35,540 nucleotides of DNA. Origin: CAYLHS01 sp964383535. Lineage in GTDB: Bacteria; Actinomycetota; Acidimicrobiia; Spongiisociales; UBA4744. The position numbers and the translations under genes were made by a program. This document shows, in pieces, positions 16,521 to 24,501 of the stretch. Position 1 is the stretch's first letter; each line of letters begins with the position of its first letter. The notes below the pieces were generated by a model. That model was not told where the DNA came from. It worked only from the letters and a program-made list of their open reading frames with translations, and ran no database searches. The DNA lies in the NCBI GenBank assembly GCA_964383535.1, contig CAYLHS010000012.1:1-35540 (forward strand), given 5' to 3'.

Positions 16521-18068
16521 GTGGACTTCCCGATCCTCACCGTGCTGATCCTGCTGCCGTTCGCCGCGGCGATCATCGTCGCCTTCCTGCCGTCGCGTCG
16601 CACGGAGCTGTTCCTTCCCGTCGGTATCGCGCTGAGCCTCCTCCCGGTCGCGCTCGCCATCTACCTGTTCTTCGTGTTCAAGACCGGTGAGGCCGGTTTC
16701 CAATACGTTGAGAACGTCCCTTGGTACGGGCCGTGGGGCATCTCGTGGCATGTGGGTGTCGACGGCATCTCGCTGCTCATGATCGTCCTGACGGGGATCC
16801 TGATGCCCATCTCCCTGGCTGCCTCGACGTCGATCTCGAAGCGCATGAAGCAATTCGTCGTGTTCAACCTGATCCTCGAAGGCGGGCTGATGGGGGTCTT
16901 CCTCAGCCTCGACATGTTCATGTTCTTCGTGTTCTTCGAGGTCATCCTCATTCCGATGTACTTCATCATCGGTGTGTGGGGTTCCGAGCGGCGCATCTAC
17001 GCGGCGGTGAAATTCTTCCTGTTCACGGCGCTGGGATCGGCGCTGATGCTGGCAGGCATCATCTCGATGGCGCTCATGTACGCCCACCAGAACGGCGGAA
17101 CCATCAGCTTCGACTACCTGGGCTGGCTTACGCTCCAGATGCCGCTCCACACCGAGATGTGGCTGTTTGCCGCCTTCGCCATCGCCTTCGCCATCAAAGT
17201 GCCGATGTTCCCGTTCCACACGTGGTTGCCGGACGCTCACGTCGAGGCACCCACCGCCGGTTCCGTGATGCTGGCCGGTGTCCTTCTGAAGATGGGCACG
17301 TACGGGCTGCTCCGGTTCAACCTGGGGCTGTTCCCGCATGCGACGCTCAAGTTCGTTCCCGTCATGGCGGTGCTCGCGGTGATCGGCATCGTCTACGGTG
17401 CGGCCGTCGCCATCGTTCAGCCCAATCTGAAGAAGCTGGTGGCCTACTCCTCGGTGAGCCATCTCGGGTTCATCGTGCTCGGTATCTTCGCGTTGACGTC
17501 ACAGGGCTTGGAGGGTGGAGTCGTCCAGATGTTCAACCACGGCGTGACGACGGGGGCGTTGTTCCTCCTCGTCGGCATGATCTACGAACGCCGGCATACC
17601 AAGGAGATCTCAGAATTCGGCGGGATCCAGAAGGTGATGCCGATCTTCGCAGGGTTCTTCCTCTTCACCGCGTTCGCGTCGATCGGCTTGCCGAGCCTCA
17701 ATGGGTTCATCGGCGAGTTCCTGATCCTGATGGGCAGCTTCCTGACACTGAAGTGGTACGCGATCGTGGCCGCGTCGGGCGTCATCCTGGCCGCCGTCTA
17801 CCTGCTGTGGTCGTACGAGCGTGTCTTCACCGGCCCGATCACGAAACCGGAAAACAAGAAACTCCTCGACCTGGACGTTCGCGAGAAGACCATCCTGACA
17901 GTGCTTGCAGCGCTCATGCTCCTCGTCGGGCTCTACCCGAAGATCGCGCTCGACAGGATCGGTCCGTCGACGGAGGCGGTCCTCGACCGGATCCAGGCCA
18001 CGACCACCTACCAGGCACCCGCACCGGGGCGGCTGGCCGACGTGCTGGGAGGGGTCGGCGGTGAGTGA
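16521..18068 (+). CDS. nuoM: NADH-quinone oxidoreductase subunit M
   Basis: Antiporter-like membrane subunit, 515 residues. Signatures include WHVGVDGISLLMIVLTG, FFVFFEVILIPMYFIIGVWG with the channel glutamate, and MFPFHTWLPDAHVEAPTAGSVMLAG. I choose GTG 16521 because AGGAGGG (16506-16512) lies 8 nt upstream. GTG 16515, which would overlap the nuoL stop, is too close to that Shine-Dalgarno. The 3' end overlaps nuoN by 8 nt. Confidence 0.95.
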   Translation: MDFPILTVLILLPFAAAIIVAFLPSRRTELFLPVGIALSLLPVALAIYLFFVFKTGEAGFQYVENVPWYGPWGISWHVGVDGISLLMIVLTGILMPISLAASTSISKRMKQFVVFNLILEGGLMGVFLSLDMFMFFVFFEVILIPMYFIIGVWGSERRIYAAVKFFLFTALGSALMLAGIISMALMYAHQNGGTISFDYLGWLTLQMPLHTEMWLFAAFAIAFAIKVPMFPFHTWLPDAHVEAPTAGSVMLAGVLLKMGTYGLLRFNLGLFPHATLKFVPVMAVLAVIGIVYGAAVAIVQPNLKKLVAYSSVSHLGFIVLGIFALTSQGLEGGVVQMFNHGVTTGALFLLVGMIYERRHTKEISEFGGIQKVMPIFAGFFLFTAFASIGLPSLNGFIGEFLILMGSFLTLKWYAIVAASGVILAAVYLLWSYERVFTGPITKPENKKLLDLDVREKTILTVLAALMLLVGLYPKIALDRIGPSTEAVLDRIQATTTYQAPAPGRLADVLGGVGGE

Positions 18069-19530
18069 CGTGAATGTCTCCTATCTGGCAATCGGCCCTG
18101 AGGTTCTTCTCACGCTTGGTGCCGTCGTGGTGCTCATGGTCGACGTGTTCCGCAAGCCGTCGCCGAGGGTCCACGCCTGGCTTGCGGCATTGACCCTGGC
18201 GCTCGCCGGTGTCGCCGTCGGGTTTCAGTGGTCGTCAGCTTCCACCGATGGGCCGACTCTCTCGTTCGCCGGGATGGTCACGACCGACACGTTCGGTGCC
18301 TACGCAGGCTTCGTGCTGGTTGGCGTCGCCGCGCTCGGTTTGGCATCCGCATGGCGGATGATCGTCCAGCTCGGGCGACGTGGAGCGGAGGGCGTCGTGC
18401 TCGTGTTCATGGCGGCCGCCGGTTTCATGGTCATGGCGACGGCAGTCAACCTGGTGCTGATCTTCGTCGGCCTGGAGATCGCATCGATGTCCCTCTACGT
18501 CCTCGCCGGTATCACGCGCAAGACGCTTCAGGCAGACGAGGCCGCCTTCAAGTACTTCCTTCTGGGGTCGTTCGCCTCCGCGGTATTCATATACGGAGCG
18601 GCGCTCACCTTTGCCGGGTCCGGTTCATTGTCCGTCTACGACATCCACCAGTTCTTCGCTTCGTACGTCGTCCTGAAGCAGAACGTGCTGCTCGTCGGCA
18701 TGGCGCTGCTCATCGTGGGGGTCGCTTTCAAGGTGTCGGCGGCTCCGTTCCACGTGTGGGCGCCGGACGCGTATCAGGGGTCGCCCGCAGGGATCGTCGG
18801 CTTCATGGTCGCAGCGGCGAAGGTCGGTGCATTCGCTGCCCTTGCCCGCATCCTCGTCTACGGCTTCTCGACGTTCGCGCACGAGTGGACGACGGGACTG
18901 TCCCTGCTGTCGGCCATCTCGATCGTGGTCGGGATGCTGCTCGCCATCGTGCAGACGGACATCCGAAGGATGCTGGCCTACTCGTCAGTTGCCCACGCAG
19001 GCTTCATCCTCTCCGCCCTGACCGCCGGCGGAGCCGGGGTGCCCGTCATGTGGTTCTATGTCGCCGTTTACGCCGTGCAGGTGATCGGTGCATTCACCGT
19101 GGTCTCGGCCGTCGCAGGTCCGAGCGGAGGCGCGTCGCCGTTGAGCGACTACACGGGGCTCGCCGAGCGGTCCCCGCTTCTCGCAGGCTCACTGGCGTTC
19201 TTCATGGTCGCCATGTCCGGGGTACCGCTGACCTCCGGATTCGTCGCCAAGTTCGGTGCATTCACGTTCGCGTGGCTTGGGGGATTCCAGTGGTTGGTGA
19301 TTCTGGCGGTCGTCGCCTCGGTTGCGGGCTTCTTCTTCTACCTGCGCGTCATCGTCCTGATGTACATGCACGATCCCGTGCCCGCCGAAGCGCCCGGCGC
19401 CACCAGGGCAGGGTTCGAGGCGGTTGGAGCCGTTCGATGGGTACTGATCATCGCGGTCGCGATCACCCTTGTTCTCGGCATCATCCCCGGACCGTTGCTC
19501 GACGTCGCCCGACAAGCGTTCCCGTTCTGA
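18061..19530 (+). CDS. nuoN: NADH-quinone oxidoreductase subunit N
   Basis: Third antiporter-like pump subunit and last gene of the operon, 489 residues. Family markers are FVGLEIASMSLYVLAGI with the channel glutamate, then FKVSAAPFHVWAPDAYQGSPAGIVGFM and DIRRMLAYSSVAHAGFIL. In the middle segment GSPAGIVGFM replaces the commoner GSPTPVTAFM, a mild variant. The GTG start has a GGGAGGGG Shine-Dalgarno 6 nt upstream and overlaps nuoM. Confidence 0.95.
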   Translation: MSDVNVSYLAIGPEVLLTLGAVVVLMVDVFRKPSPRVHAWLAALTLALAGVAVGFQWSSASTDGPTLSFAGMVTTDTFGAYAGFVLVGVAALGLASAWRMIVQLGRRGAEGVVLVFMAAAGFMVMATAVNLVLIFVGLEIASMSLYVLAGITRKTLQADEAAFKYFLLGSFASAVFIYGAALTFAGSGSLSVYDIHQFFASYVVLKQNVLLVGMALLIVGVAFKVSAAPFHVWAPDAYQGSPAGIVGFMVAAAKVGAFAALARILVYGFSTFAHEWTTGLSLLSAISIVVGMLLAIVQTDIRRMLAYSSVAHAGFILSALTAGGAGVPVMWFYVAVYAVQVIGAFTVVSAVAGPSGGASPLSDYTGLAERSPLLAGSLAFFMVAMSGVPLTSGFVAKFGAFTFAWLGGFQWLVILAVVASVAGFFFYLRVIVLMYMHDPVPAEAPGATRAGFEAVGAVRWVLIIAVAITLVLGIIPGPLLDVARQAFPF

Positions 19531-19544
19531 CGCCGGACTCGGCG
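19531..19544 (+). terminator. Small GC hairpin directly after nuoN
   Basis: CGCCG and CGGCG flank a 4-nt loop (GACT) immediately after the nuoN stop codon. There is no T-run, so it may act as a 3' stabiliser or weak terminator, or be fortuitous in this GC-rich sequence. Confidence 0.25.
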
Positions 19545-19618
19545 CAAGATCGCATACCTGACGCACCAAGCCATGGGTTCGTGGGTGTGTTGTGGGTTCG
19601 GCCAGAATGGCGGATGAC

Positions 19619-20890
19619 ATGAAGCACCGTTTCATCATGACCGTCCTCTTCGTCGGTTCGTTCCTCGGCCTGATTGCAGTGCCGGCAATTGCGGTGCAGC
19701 CGCCGGTCATCACGGCAGATCGCGCCGCGGCAGATATCGTCCTCGTGCAGAGCGGCGATGTGGTGACGGAGGATCTCTACGCGGTCGGGAACAGGGTGGT
19801 GATCGAGGGTACGGTCGAAGGCGACGTGCTCGTCGCTTCGACGGGCCAGCTCCTGATATCGGGTCATGTGACGGGCAGCGTCACTGGTATCGCCTCGTCG
19901 GTCGAAGTCAGCGGGACCGTCGATGGGTCCGTTCGGGTCGCGGCAGCGACCGTCAGGGTGGACGGTCAGATCGGGGAGGACCTGTTCGCCGGTGCGTCGA
20001 ATGTGGTCGTGACCGGCGGTGTTGGCAGAGACCTGCTCGCCTGGTGCATCAGCCTGAACACCACCGGATCGATCGGCCGCAACGTGTCCGGACAATCGTA
20101 TGGGTCGGCACGCATCGGAGGGACGATCACCGGCGACGTGGAACTGACAACGAACCGGCTGAACATCCTGGCGGGAACCACGGTGGGAGGTACGCTGGCC
20201 TACCGATCCTCGTTCGAAGCGACGATCGGACAAGGGGTGACCGCCGGTCGTCAGATCGTCCGCAGGGAACCGGTCCGACCGAACGTGCGTGTTGGAGCGA
20301 TCTTCGAGTTGACCAGAGTGGTGGGGCTTCTCTCAGTGCTCATCATCGGCCTCTTGCTGTTCTGGGCGGCTCCTCGAACGCTGCATCGGGCAGTGCAGAG
20401 GGTGCGAACGGCCCCACTCCGCACGTTGCTGGTAGGCGTCGCGGCGGCCATCGTTCCGCCCCTGGTGATTGGCCTGGCCGCGGGTGTCGCGATCGCTTCG
20501 TCAGCCGAGCTCGCGCTTCCCGCGCTCGTGGTCGGAGGACCGATTGCCGTCACCGTGTTCGGCTTGATCGGCGTCGGCCTCCTCCTCGCCCCTGTTCCCG
20601 TGCTGACCGGCGCAGGCGGTCGGCTGCTCGGATGGAGACGAAGTGGGCAAGCCGGTTTCATACTCGGTGCGGTCCTGTGGGTGGTGTTGCTCCTGATCCC
20701 CGTTGTCCGGACCGTCGTTCTGGTGGCGACGGCGTTTCTTGGGCTCGGTGCGTGGGCCTCGGCCCTCCTGACCGCTGGAGGAGGTCCGGCCGGGGAGCCC
20801 GGTGCCATTGCAGAGGCAGCTCCCGACGGGGCCCTCCAGAGCGATCTGGATGACCAGACGCCCGAGCTGTTTCCGCTCCCTCCCGAGTGA
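19619..20890 (+). CDS. Secreted bactofilin-like beta-solenoid protein with C-terminal membrane domain
   Basis: 423 residues from the ATG at 19619, chosen because it gives a compact Sec signal peptide (MKHRFIMTVLFVGSFLGLIAVPAIA). ATG 19607 would add four residues. Residues about 30-215 are short repeats of the type G-hydrophobic-x-G-(S/D)-V, as in DAVGN-, GTVEGDVLVAS-, GHVTGSVTG- and GTVDGSVRVAA-like turns. This is the pattern of polymer-forming bactofilin/DUF583 beta-helices. After a linker come about four membrane segments (about 235-385) and an acidic tail. Bactofilins proper are cytosolic; here the solenoid should face outside, so a cell-envelope scaffold role is inferred. No obvious functional tie to nuo. 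Confidence 0.75.
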   Translation: MKHRFIMTVLFVGSFLGLIAVPAIAVQPPVITADRAAADIVLVQSGDVVTEDLYAVGNRVVIEGTVEGDVLVASTGQLLISGHVTGSVTGIASSVEVSGTVDGSVRVAAATVRVDGQIGEDLFAGASNVVVTGGVGRDLLAWCISLNTTGSIGRNVSGQSYGSARIGGTITGDVELTTNRLNILAGTTVGGTLAYRSSFEATIGQGVTAGRQIVRREPVRPNVRVGAIFELTRVVGLLSVLIIGLLLFWAAPRTLHRAVQRVRTAPLRTLLVGVAAAIVPPLVIGLAAGVAIASSAELALPALVVGGPIAVTVFGLIGVGLLLAPVPVLTGAGGRLLGWRRSGQAGFILGAVLWVVLLLIPVVRTVVLVATAFLGLGAWASALLTAGGGPAGEPGAIAEAAPDGALQSDLDDQTPELFPLPPE

Positions 20891-20909
20891 GTCCATCGCA
20901 TCTTCCCGC

Positions 20910-21932
20910 ATGTCGTACGATGGCCACGTGAGTCATGATCTTCTCGGGCGGCCGTTGCGGGACCTGCGAATCTCGGTCACGGACCGCTGCAATTTCCGTT
21001 GCACCTACTGCATGCCCAAAGAGATCTTCACCCGCGACTGGGAGTTCCTCAGCAGAGAGCAGCTTCTGGACTTCGAAGAGATTGGACGTCTCGTCAGAAT
21101 CTTTGCTGCCTTGGGTGTTCACAAGGTGCGGATCACCGGAGGCGAGCCGCTGCTTCGAAGGGACCTCGAAGAGCTGATCAGAATGATCCGCACCGTTGAA
21201 GGGATCGACGATCTGACACTCACGACCAACGGCTCGTTGCTCGCCCGCAAGGCGGGGACGCTGGCGGCCGCCGGTCTTGATCGTGTGTCCGTGAGTCTCG
21301 ATTCGCTCGAAGATCCAGTCTTCCGCTCGATGAACGACGTCGACTTTCCGGTCGCCAGGGTGCTCGAGGGGATCAACGCCGCCGCCGAAGCGGGGCTGGG
21401 GCCGATCAAGATCAACACCGTCGTCCAACGGGGCGTCAACGACCATTCGATCCTCGAAATGGTCGAGGAGTTCAGAGGCACTGGTCATGTCCTGCGCTTC
21501 ATCGAGTACATGGACGTCGGGCATACGAACGGATGGCGGCTCGACGATGTCGTGCCGGCCAGAGAGATCATCGATGCCGTCAACCGAGTCCACCCGCTCG
21601 AACCGCTTCCTCCGCTGTATCCGGGCGAAGTCGCTCGCCGGTTCCGCTATCTAGACGGACAGGGAGAGATTGGAGTGATCGCGTCGGTGACACTGCCGTT
21701 CTGCGGCGCGTGCACCCGTGCGAGGCTGTCGGCCGACGGTTCGCTGTTCACCTGCCTGTTCGCCACGAAGGGATACGACCTGCGGCCGATCCTCCGATCA
21801 GGCGAATCAGACGAGGCGATCACCGACCGCGTACGCTCACTGTGGGAACACCGTGAGGATCGCTACTCGGAGCTTCGATCCGGCGCGACCGACGGACTGC
21901 CCAAGGTGGAGATGAGCTATATCGGCGGGTAG
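20910..21932 (+). CDS. moaA: GTP 3',8-cyclase (molybdenum cofactor biosynthesis protein A)
   Basis: Radical SAM enzyme for the first step of molybdopterin synthesis, 340 residues. The N-terminal cluster motif is CNFRCTYC (Cys27/31/34), followed by RITGGEPLLRRDL. The C-terminal cluster has Cys265, Cys268 and Cys282 (FCGACTRARLSADGSLFTCLF). The protein ends in the functionally important Gly-Gly (SYIGG). ATG 20910 is used; GTG 20928, six codons on, is a possible alternative and neither has a clear Shine-Dalgarno. It is separated from mobA (minus strand, 24075) by a GNAT and a VOC-type gene. Other moa genes are not in the window. Confidence 0.96.
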   Translation: MSYDGHVSHDLLGRPLRDLRISVTDRCNFRCTYCMPKEIFTRDWEFLSREQLLDFEEIGRLVRIFAALGVHKVRITGGEPLLRRDLEELIRMIRTVEGIDDLTLTTNGSLLARKAGTLAAAGLDRVSVSLDSLEDPVFRSMNDVDFPVARVLEGINAAAEAGLGPIKINTVVQRGVNDHSILEMVEEFRGTGHVLRFIEYMDVGHTNGWRLDDVVPAREIIDAVNRVHPLEPLPPLYPGEVARRFRYLDGQGEIGVIASVTLPFCGACTRARLSADGSLFTCLFATKGYDLRPILRSGESDEAITDRVRSLWEHREDRYSELRSGATDGLPKVEMSYIGG

Positions 21933-21972
21933 AGCTCGTTGCAGCGCTCTGACCAGGGAAAACGCGATCAGA

Positions 21973-21986
21973 TGCGGTTTGCGGTT
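21973..21986. repeat. Two-unit 7-bp repeat TGCGGTT
   Basis: TGCGGTT occurs twice in tandem in the spacer between moaA and the GNAT gene. The CGGTT core matches the CGGTTNN heptads at 33838-33858 and the minus strand of 23484-23511. Two units alone are weak; the match to the other arrays is the reason for listing it. Confidence 0.4.
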
Positions 21987-22049
21987 CCCGCGCCGCGTCT
22001 GAGTGGCTGTTAAGGTCAGACGACCGGTCGATCCGTGCATGGGGGACCT

Positions 22050-22631
22050 TTGAGTGACTATCTGGTCAGACCGCTCGGTCGTGACACGTGGGACGCGTTC
22101 GCTGCGCTCGTTGAGCGACACAACGGCGTATGGGGTGGCTGCTGGTGCACTTACTTCCATCCGACCACCCCGGATACGCCGGAGGGGAACCGTCGTATCA
22201 AGCAGAGTCTGGTCAACGGTGGGGACGCGCACGCGGCGTTGGTGTTCGACGGTGAACGGGCTGTGGCTTGGTGCCAGTACGGACCACCGGAGGAGCTGCC
22301 GAACGTCCAGCACAACAAGCAGTACCTGGCCGAACTCGATGTCCTGCCAGACTATCGGATCACATGCTTCTTCGTTGACCGCGACTATCGCCGAGGGGGC
22401 GTCGCTCGGGTAGCGCTTGACGGTGCTTTGGATCTGATTGCGGAGGCCGGGGGTGGAGTCGTGGAGTCGTACCCCCAGGACACGGCGGGCAAGAAGACTT
22501 CGGCGTCCTACCTCTACAACGCCACGCTAAGCATGTTCGAGCAGGCGGGCTTCACCTACATTCGCAGCAAGGGTAAGAACCATTCCGTGATGCGTCGGAC
22601 GGTCCGGGCGAAGGAAACGAAAGCAAGGTGA
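22050..22631 (+). CDS. GNAT-family N-acetyltransferase
   Basis: 193 residues from the TTG at 22050, which gives a natural MSDYLVRPL-type N-terminus and lies 3 nt after a GGGGGA stretch. GTG 22035 would place that stretch inside the gene and is the alternative. The acetyl-CoA-binding motif A is seen as CFFVDRDYRRGGVARVALDGAL (core VDRDYRRGGVA, then a long helix), with a C-terminal LSMFEQAGF typical of the fold. Substrate unknown. The N-terminal part contains a tryptophan/cysteine-rich segment (GVWGGCWCTYFHP). It lies with the next gene as a pair inserted between moaA and mobA, flanked by related heptad repeats. Confidence 0.82.
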   Translation: MSDYLVRPLGRDTWDAFAALVERHNGVWGGCWCTYFHPTTPDTPEGNRRIKQSLVNGGDAHAALVFDGERAVAWCQYGPPEELPNVQHNKQYLAELDVLPDYRITCFFVDRDYRRGGVARVALDGALDLIAEAGGGVVESYPQDTAGKKTSASYLYNATLSMFEQAGFTYIRSKGKNHSVMRRTVRAKETKAR

Positions 22632-22676
22632 GGCGCATTTGCTGAGCGGTCTGGCAACACGGAAGGATCGTCAAAT

Positions 22677-23384
22677 ATGGACATGTTGATGGGTGACAAG
22701 ATCGCTGAGGCCAATCTGACTGATTGGCGCAAGCTGGCCCAGGGTTTGCACGCCCGCTACGTGGTCCACGACTTCAGCGCTGGCGCACGCTTCGTCGTCG
22801 CGGTGGGCGAGGCAGGCGACACGTTCGGTCATTATCCGACCGTGTCGATGGGCAACGGGTACGTAGACCTCAAGCTGATCAGCGACAACGCGATCTACCG
22901 CGACGACGAGGGCACTGAACACGTCGTCGGGTGGGTAACCCAACAGGACGTCGAACTTGCGCGGCGAATCACCGAGATCGCCGCCGACCACCACCTCGAA
23001 GCTGACCCCACCTCGGTCAGCATGGTCGAGCTCGGCCTCGACACGGCACACTCTGCGACCATCGCCCCGGTGTGGGCCGCCCTGCTCACCGGAAATCCCG
23101 AATCCCAGGGTCACGGGTCCCCGAGCGACGAGATCCGAGACGCCACCGGACGCGTCCCCAACCTGTGGTTCGGCGACAACGAAGAGGCCGAGCCCCAGCG
23201 CCAACAATTCCACATCGAGGTCTACGTCGCGCCCGAAGTTGCCGACCAACGGATCGCCGCCGCCATCGCTGCAGGAGGAACCGTCGTAGATGACAGCAAC
23301 GCGCCCTTCCTCACCGTGATCGAGGACCAAGACGGCAACAAAGGTGTGCTGTGCGTCGACGCCTCGGCAGTGAAGAAGGACTGA
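22677..23384 (+). CDS. Fusion of pterin dehydratase-like and VOC (glyoxalase-like) domains
   Basis: 235 residues. Residues about 10-105 look like the 4a-hydroxytetrahydrobiopterin dehydratase (DCoH) fold: LHARYVVHDFSAGARFVVAVGEAG, then GHYPTVSM, VDLKLISD and VTQQDVELARRITEIAADHH. In true dehydratases the motif is HHP; here it reads HYP, so catalysis is doubtful. Residues about 113-230 form a VOC/glyoxalase-6-like domain (VELGLDTAHSATIAPVWAALL ... PFLTVIEDQDGNKGVLCVD). Similar two-domain proteins are known from actinobacteria without an assigned role. The ATG has GGAAGG about 10 nt upstream. Confidence 0.72.
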   Translation: MDMLMGDKIAEANLTDWRKLAQGLHARYVVHDFSAGARFVVAVGEAGDTFGHYPTVSMGNGYVDLKLISDNAIYRDDEGTEHVVGWVTQQDVELARRITEIAADHHLEADPTSVSMVELGLDTAHSATIAPVWAALLTGNPESQGHGSPSDEIRDATGRVPNLWFGDNEEAEPQRQQFHIEVYVAPEVADQRIAAAIAAGGTVVDDSNAPFLTVIEDQDGNKGVLCVDASAVKKD

Positions 23385-23483
23385 ACTGTCCTGCCGCCTT
23401 TATCCCGAGAGCGCATAACGCGCGACCTCGAGGCCCGAAATCGGCCCTACCACCCGCTCGTTAACCGGCAGGGCGAGTTCCTA

Positions 23484-23511
23484 CCGGCAACCGAAAGCCG
23501 ACAACCGAGGA
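23484..23511. repeat. Degenerate 7-bp tandem repeat, consensus CCGNNRR, four units
   Basis: Heptads start at 23484, 23491, 23498 and 23505 (CCGGCAA, CCGAAAG, CCGACAA, CCGAGGA). The array abuts the mobA stop codon at 23512. Read on the minus strand it is a CGGTTNN/CGGCTTT series, the same family as 33838-33858 and 21973-21986. Confidence 0.75.
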
Positions 23512-24075
23512 CTAGCCGGGTGTTCCCCAACGCGCCAAGCCCTTCTCCAGATCCTCAGGGCTGTCGACACTGAACCAGGAGCGGCCGTCCTCGCCCCATG
23601 ACCGCCACTCCGCTTCGTCGACGATGCTGTGGGGTAGACGATCGAGCAGGGATTGGATCGACCCGCCGTTGTCTGCCTCCTGACCTGCCTCGACGCGCCA
23701 CGAGGCCGCGTAGGAGGCGCACGTGACCTGTCGTTGCTCGTCGAACGGCACGACGGTGCCCGCGGCGGCGGCCAAACGTCCGAGCGTGTCTGCTCTCACG
23801 AAGGGTTGATCGACACCGACGAGGACCAGCTGCTCGTCGAGCGCGAGGGCCGTAGCGAGGCCGGCGAGTGGACCATGTACGTCGGGTCGGGCGTCGGGGA
23901 GGCACCGGTATCCGGCGAGATGGCCGCTCCGCCCGGAGACGACTACTGCGTCACATACGGCAGAGAGCGCCTCCAAAACCCACTCGATCATCGGACGGCC
24001 GGCGACTTCGACGAGTGCCTTGTCGGACCTCATCCGGCTCGATGAGCCGCCGGCGAGGACGACACCAAGCACCAT
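23512..24075 (-). CDS. mobA: Molybdenum cofactor guanylyltransferase
   Basis: Attaches GMP to molybdopterin. 187 residues, near family length. The nucleotide-binding N-terminus reads VVLAGGSSSRMRSDKALVEVAG (residues 6-26, Lys19), followed by HGPLAGLATAL (68-77) and LVGVDQPFV with the metal aspartate at 89. In most MobA proteins the G of RMGxDK is conserved; here it is Arg16 (RMRSDK), a minor deviation. The ATG overlaps the PCu(A)C stop (ATGA), placing it last in a SCO1 - PCu(A)C - mobA unit. It belongs with moaA functionally, though on the opposite strand. Confidence 0.88.
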   Translation of the reverse strand: MVLGVVLAGGSSSRMRSDKALVEVAGRPMIEWVLEALSAVCDAVVVSGRSGHLAGYRCLPDARPDVHGPLAGLATALALDEQLVLVGVDQPFVRADTLGRLAAAAGTVVPFDEQRQVTCASYAASWRVEAGQEADNGGSIQSLLDRLPHSIVDEAEWRSWGEDGRSWFSVDSPEDLEKGLARWGTPG

Positions 24076-24491
24076 CAGTTCTCACGAATCGTGACATCCA
24101 CCTCGATCGTTCCGGCGTTCCGGAACTCCAGGGTGAGGGGAACGCGGTCCCCCGGGGCAAAATCGGCGAGCCGGCCGATGCACATGACGTGAAGGCCACC
24201 GGGCGCGAGTGTCACACTGCCCTTGGCGGGAATGTCGATCTCTTGTACGGGTCGCATGCCCATGACTCCATCGCCGGCGTCGTACATCTCATGGAGCTCG
24301 GTGGTGCCACACGCAGACGAGTCCGCCGAGACGAGCTGGTCGGCCGTATCACTGTGGCTTTCGATGGTCAGGTAGAACGCCGCGTTCGCTGCCACCGATG
24401 GTGATGGACGTCCCCAGACATCGGCTACCGACAGGCCACTCGACGAACACCCGGCAAGGACCAGCAGGAGCGCGGCAGCGATCTTCCTCAT
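24075..24491 (-). CDS. Periplasmic copper chaperone PCu(A)C-type lipoprotein
   Basis: 138-residue lipoprotein with lipobox VLAGC (Cys15). The PCu(A)C/DUF461 copper-binding residues are present as HEM (His67, Met69), Met77/Met79 and HVM (His101, Met103), with the conserved ELHEM and GGLHVM contexts. It delivers Cu(I) to the CuA or CuB site of cytochrome c oxidase, usually with a SCO protein, which is the gene immediately upstream (10-nt gap). A GGAG Shine-Dalgarno sits in that gap. Confidence 0.9.
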   Translation of the reverse strand: MRKIAAALLLVLAGCSSSGLSVADVWGRPSPSVAANAAFYLTIESHSDTADQLVSADSSACGTTELHEMYDAGDGVMGMRPVQEIDIPAKGSVTLAPGGLHVMCIGRLADFAPGDRVPLTLEFRNAGTIEVDVTIREN

Positions 24492-24501
24492 CGTTGTCTC
24501 C

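Noticed and set aside
21931..21950. Terminator hairpin after moaA (AGAGC / GCTCT)
   Set aside because: The stem is 5 bp with a 10-nt loop and no T-run, well within chance.
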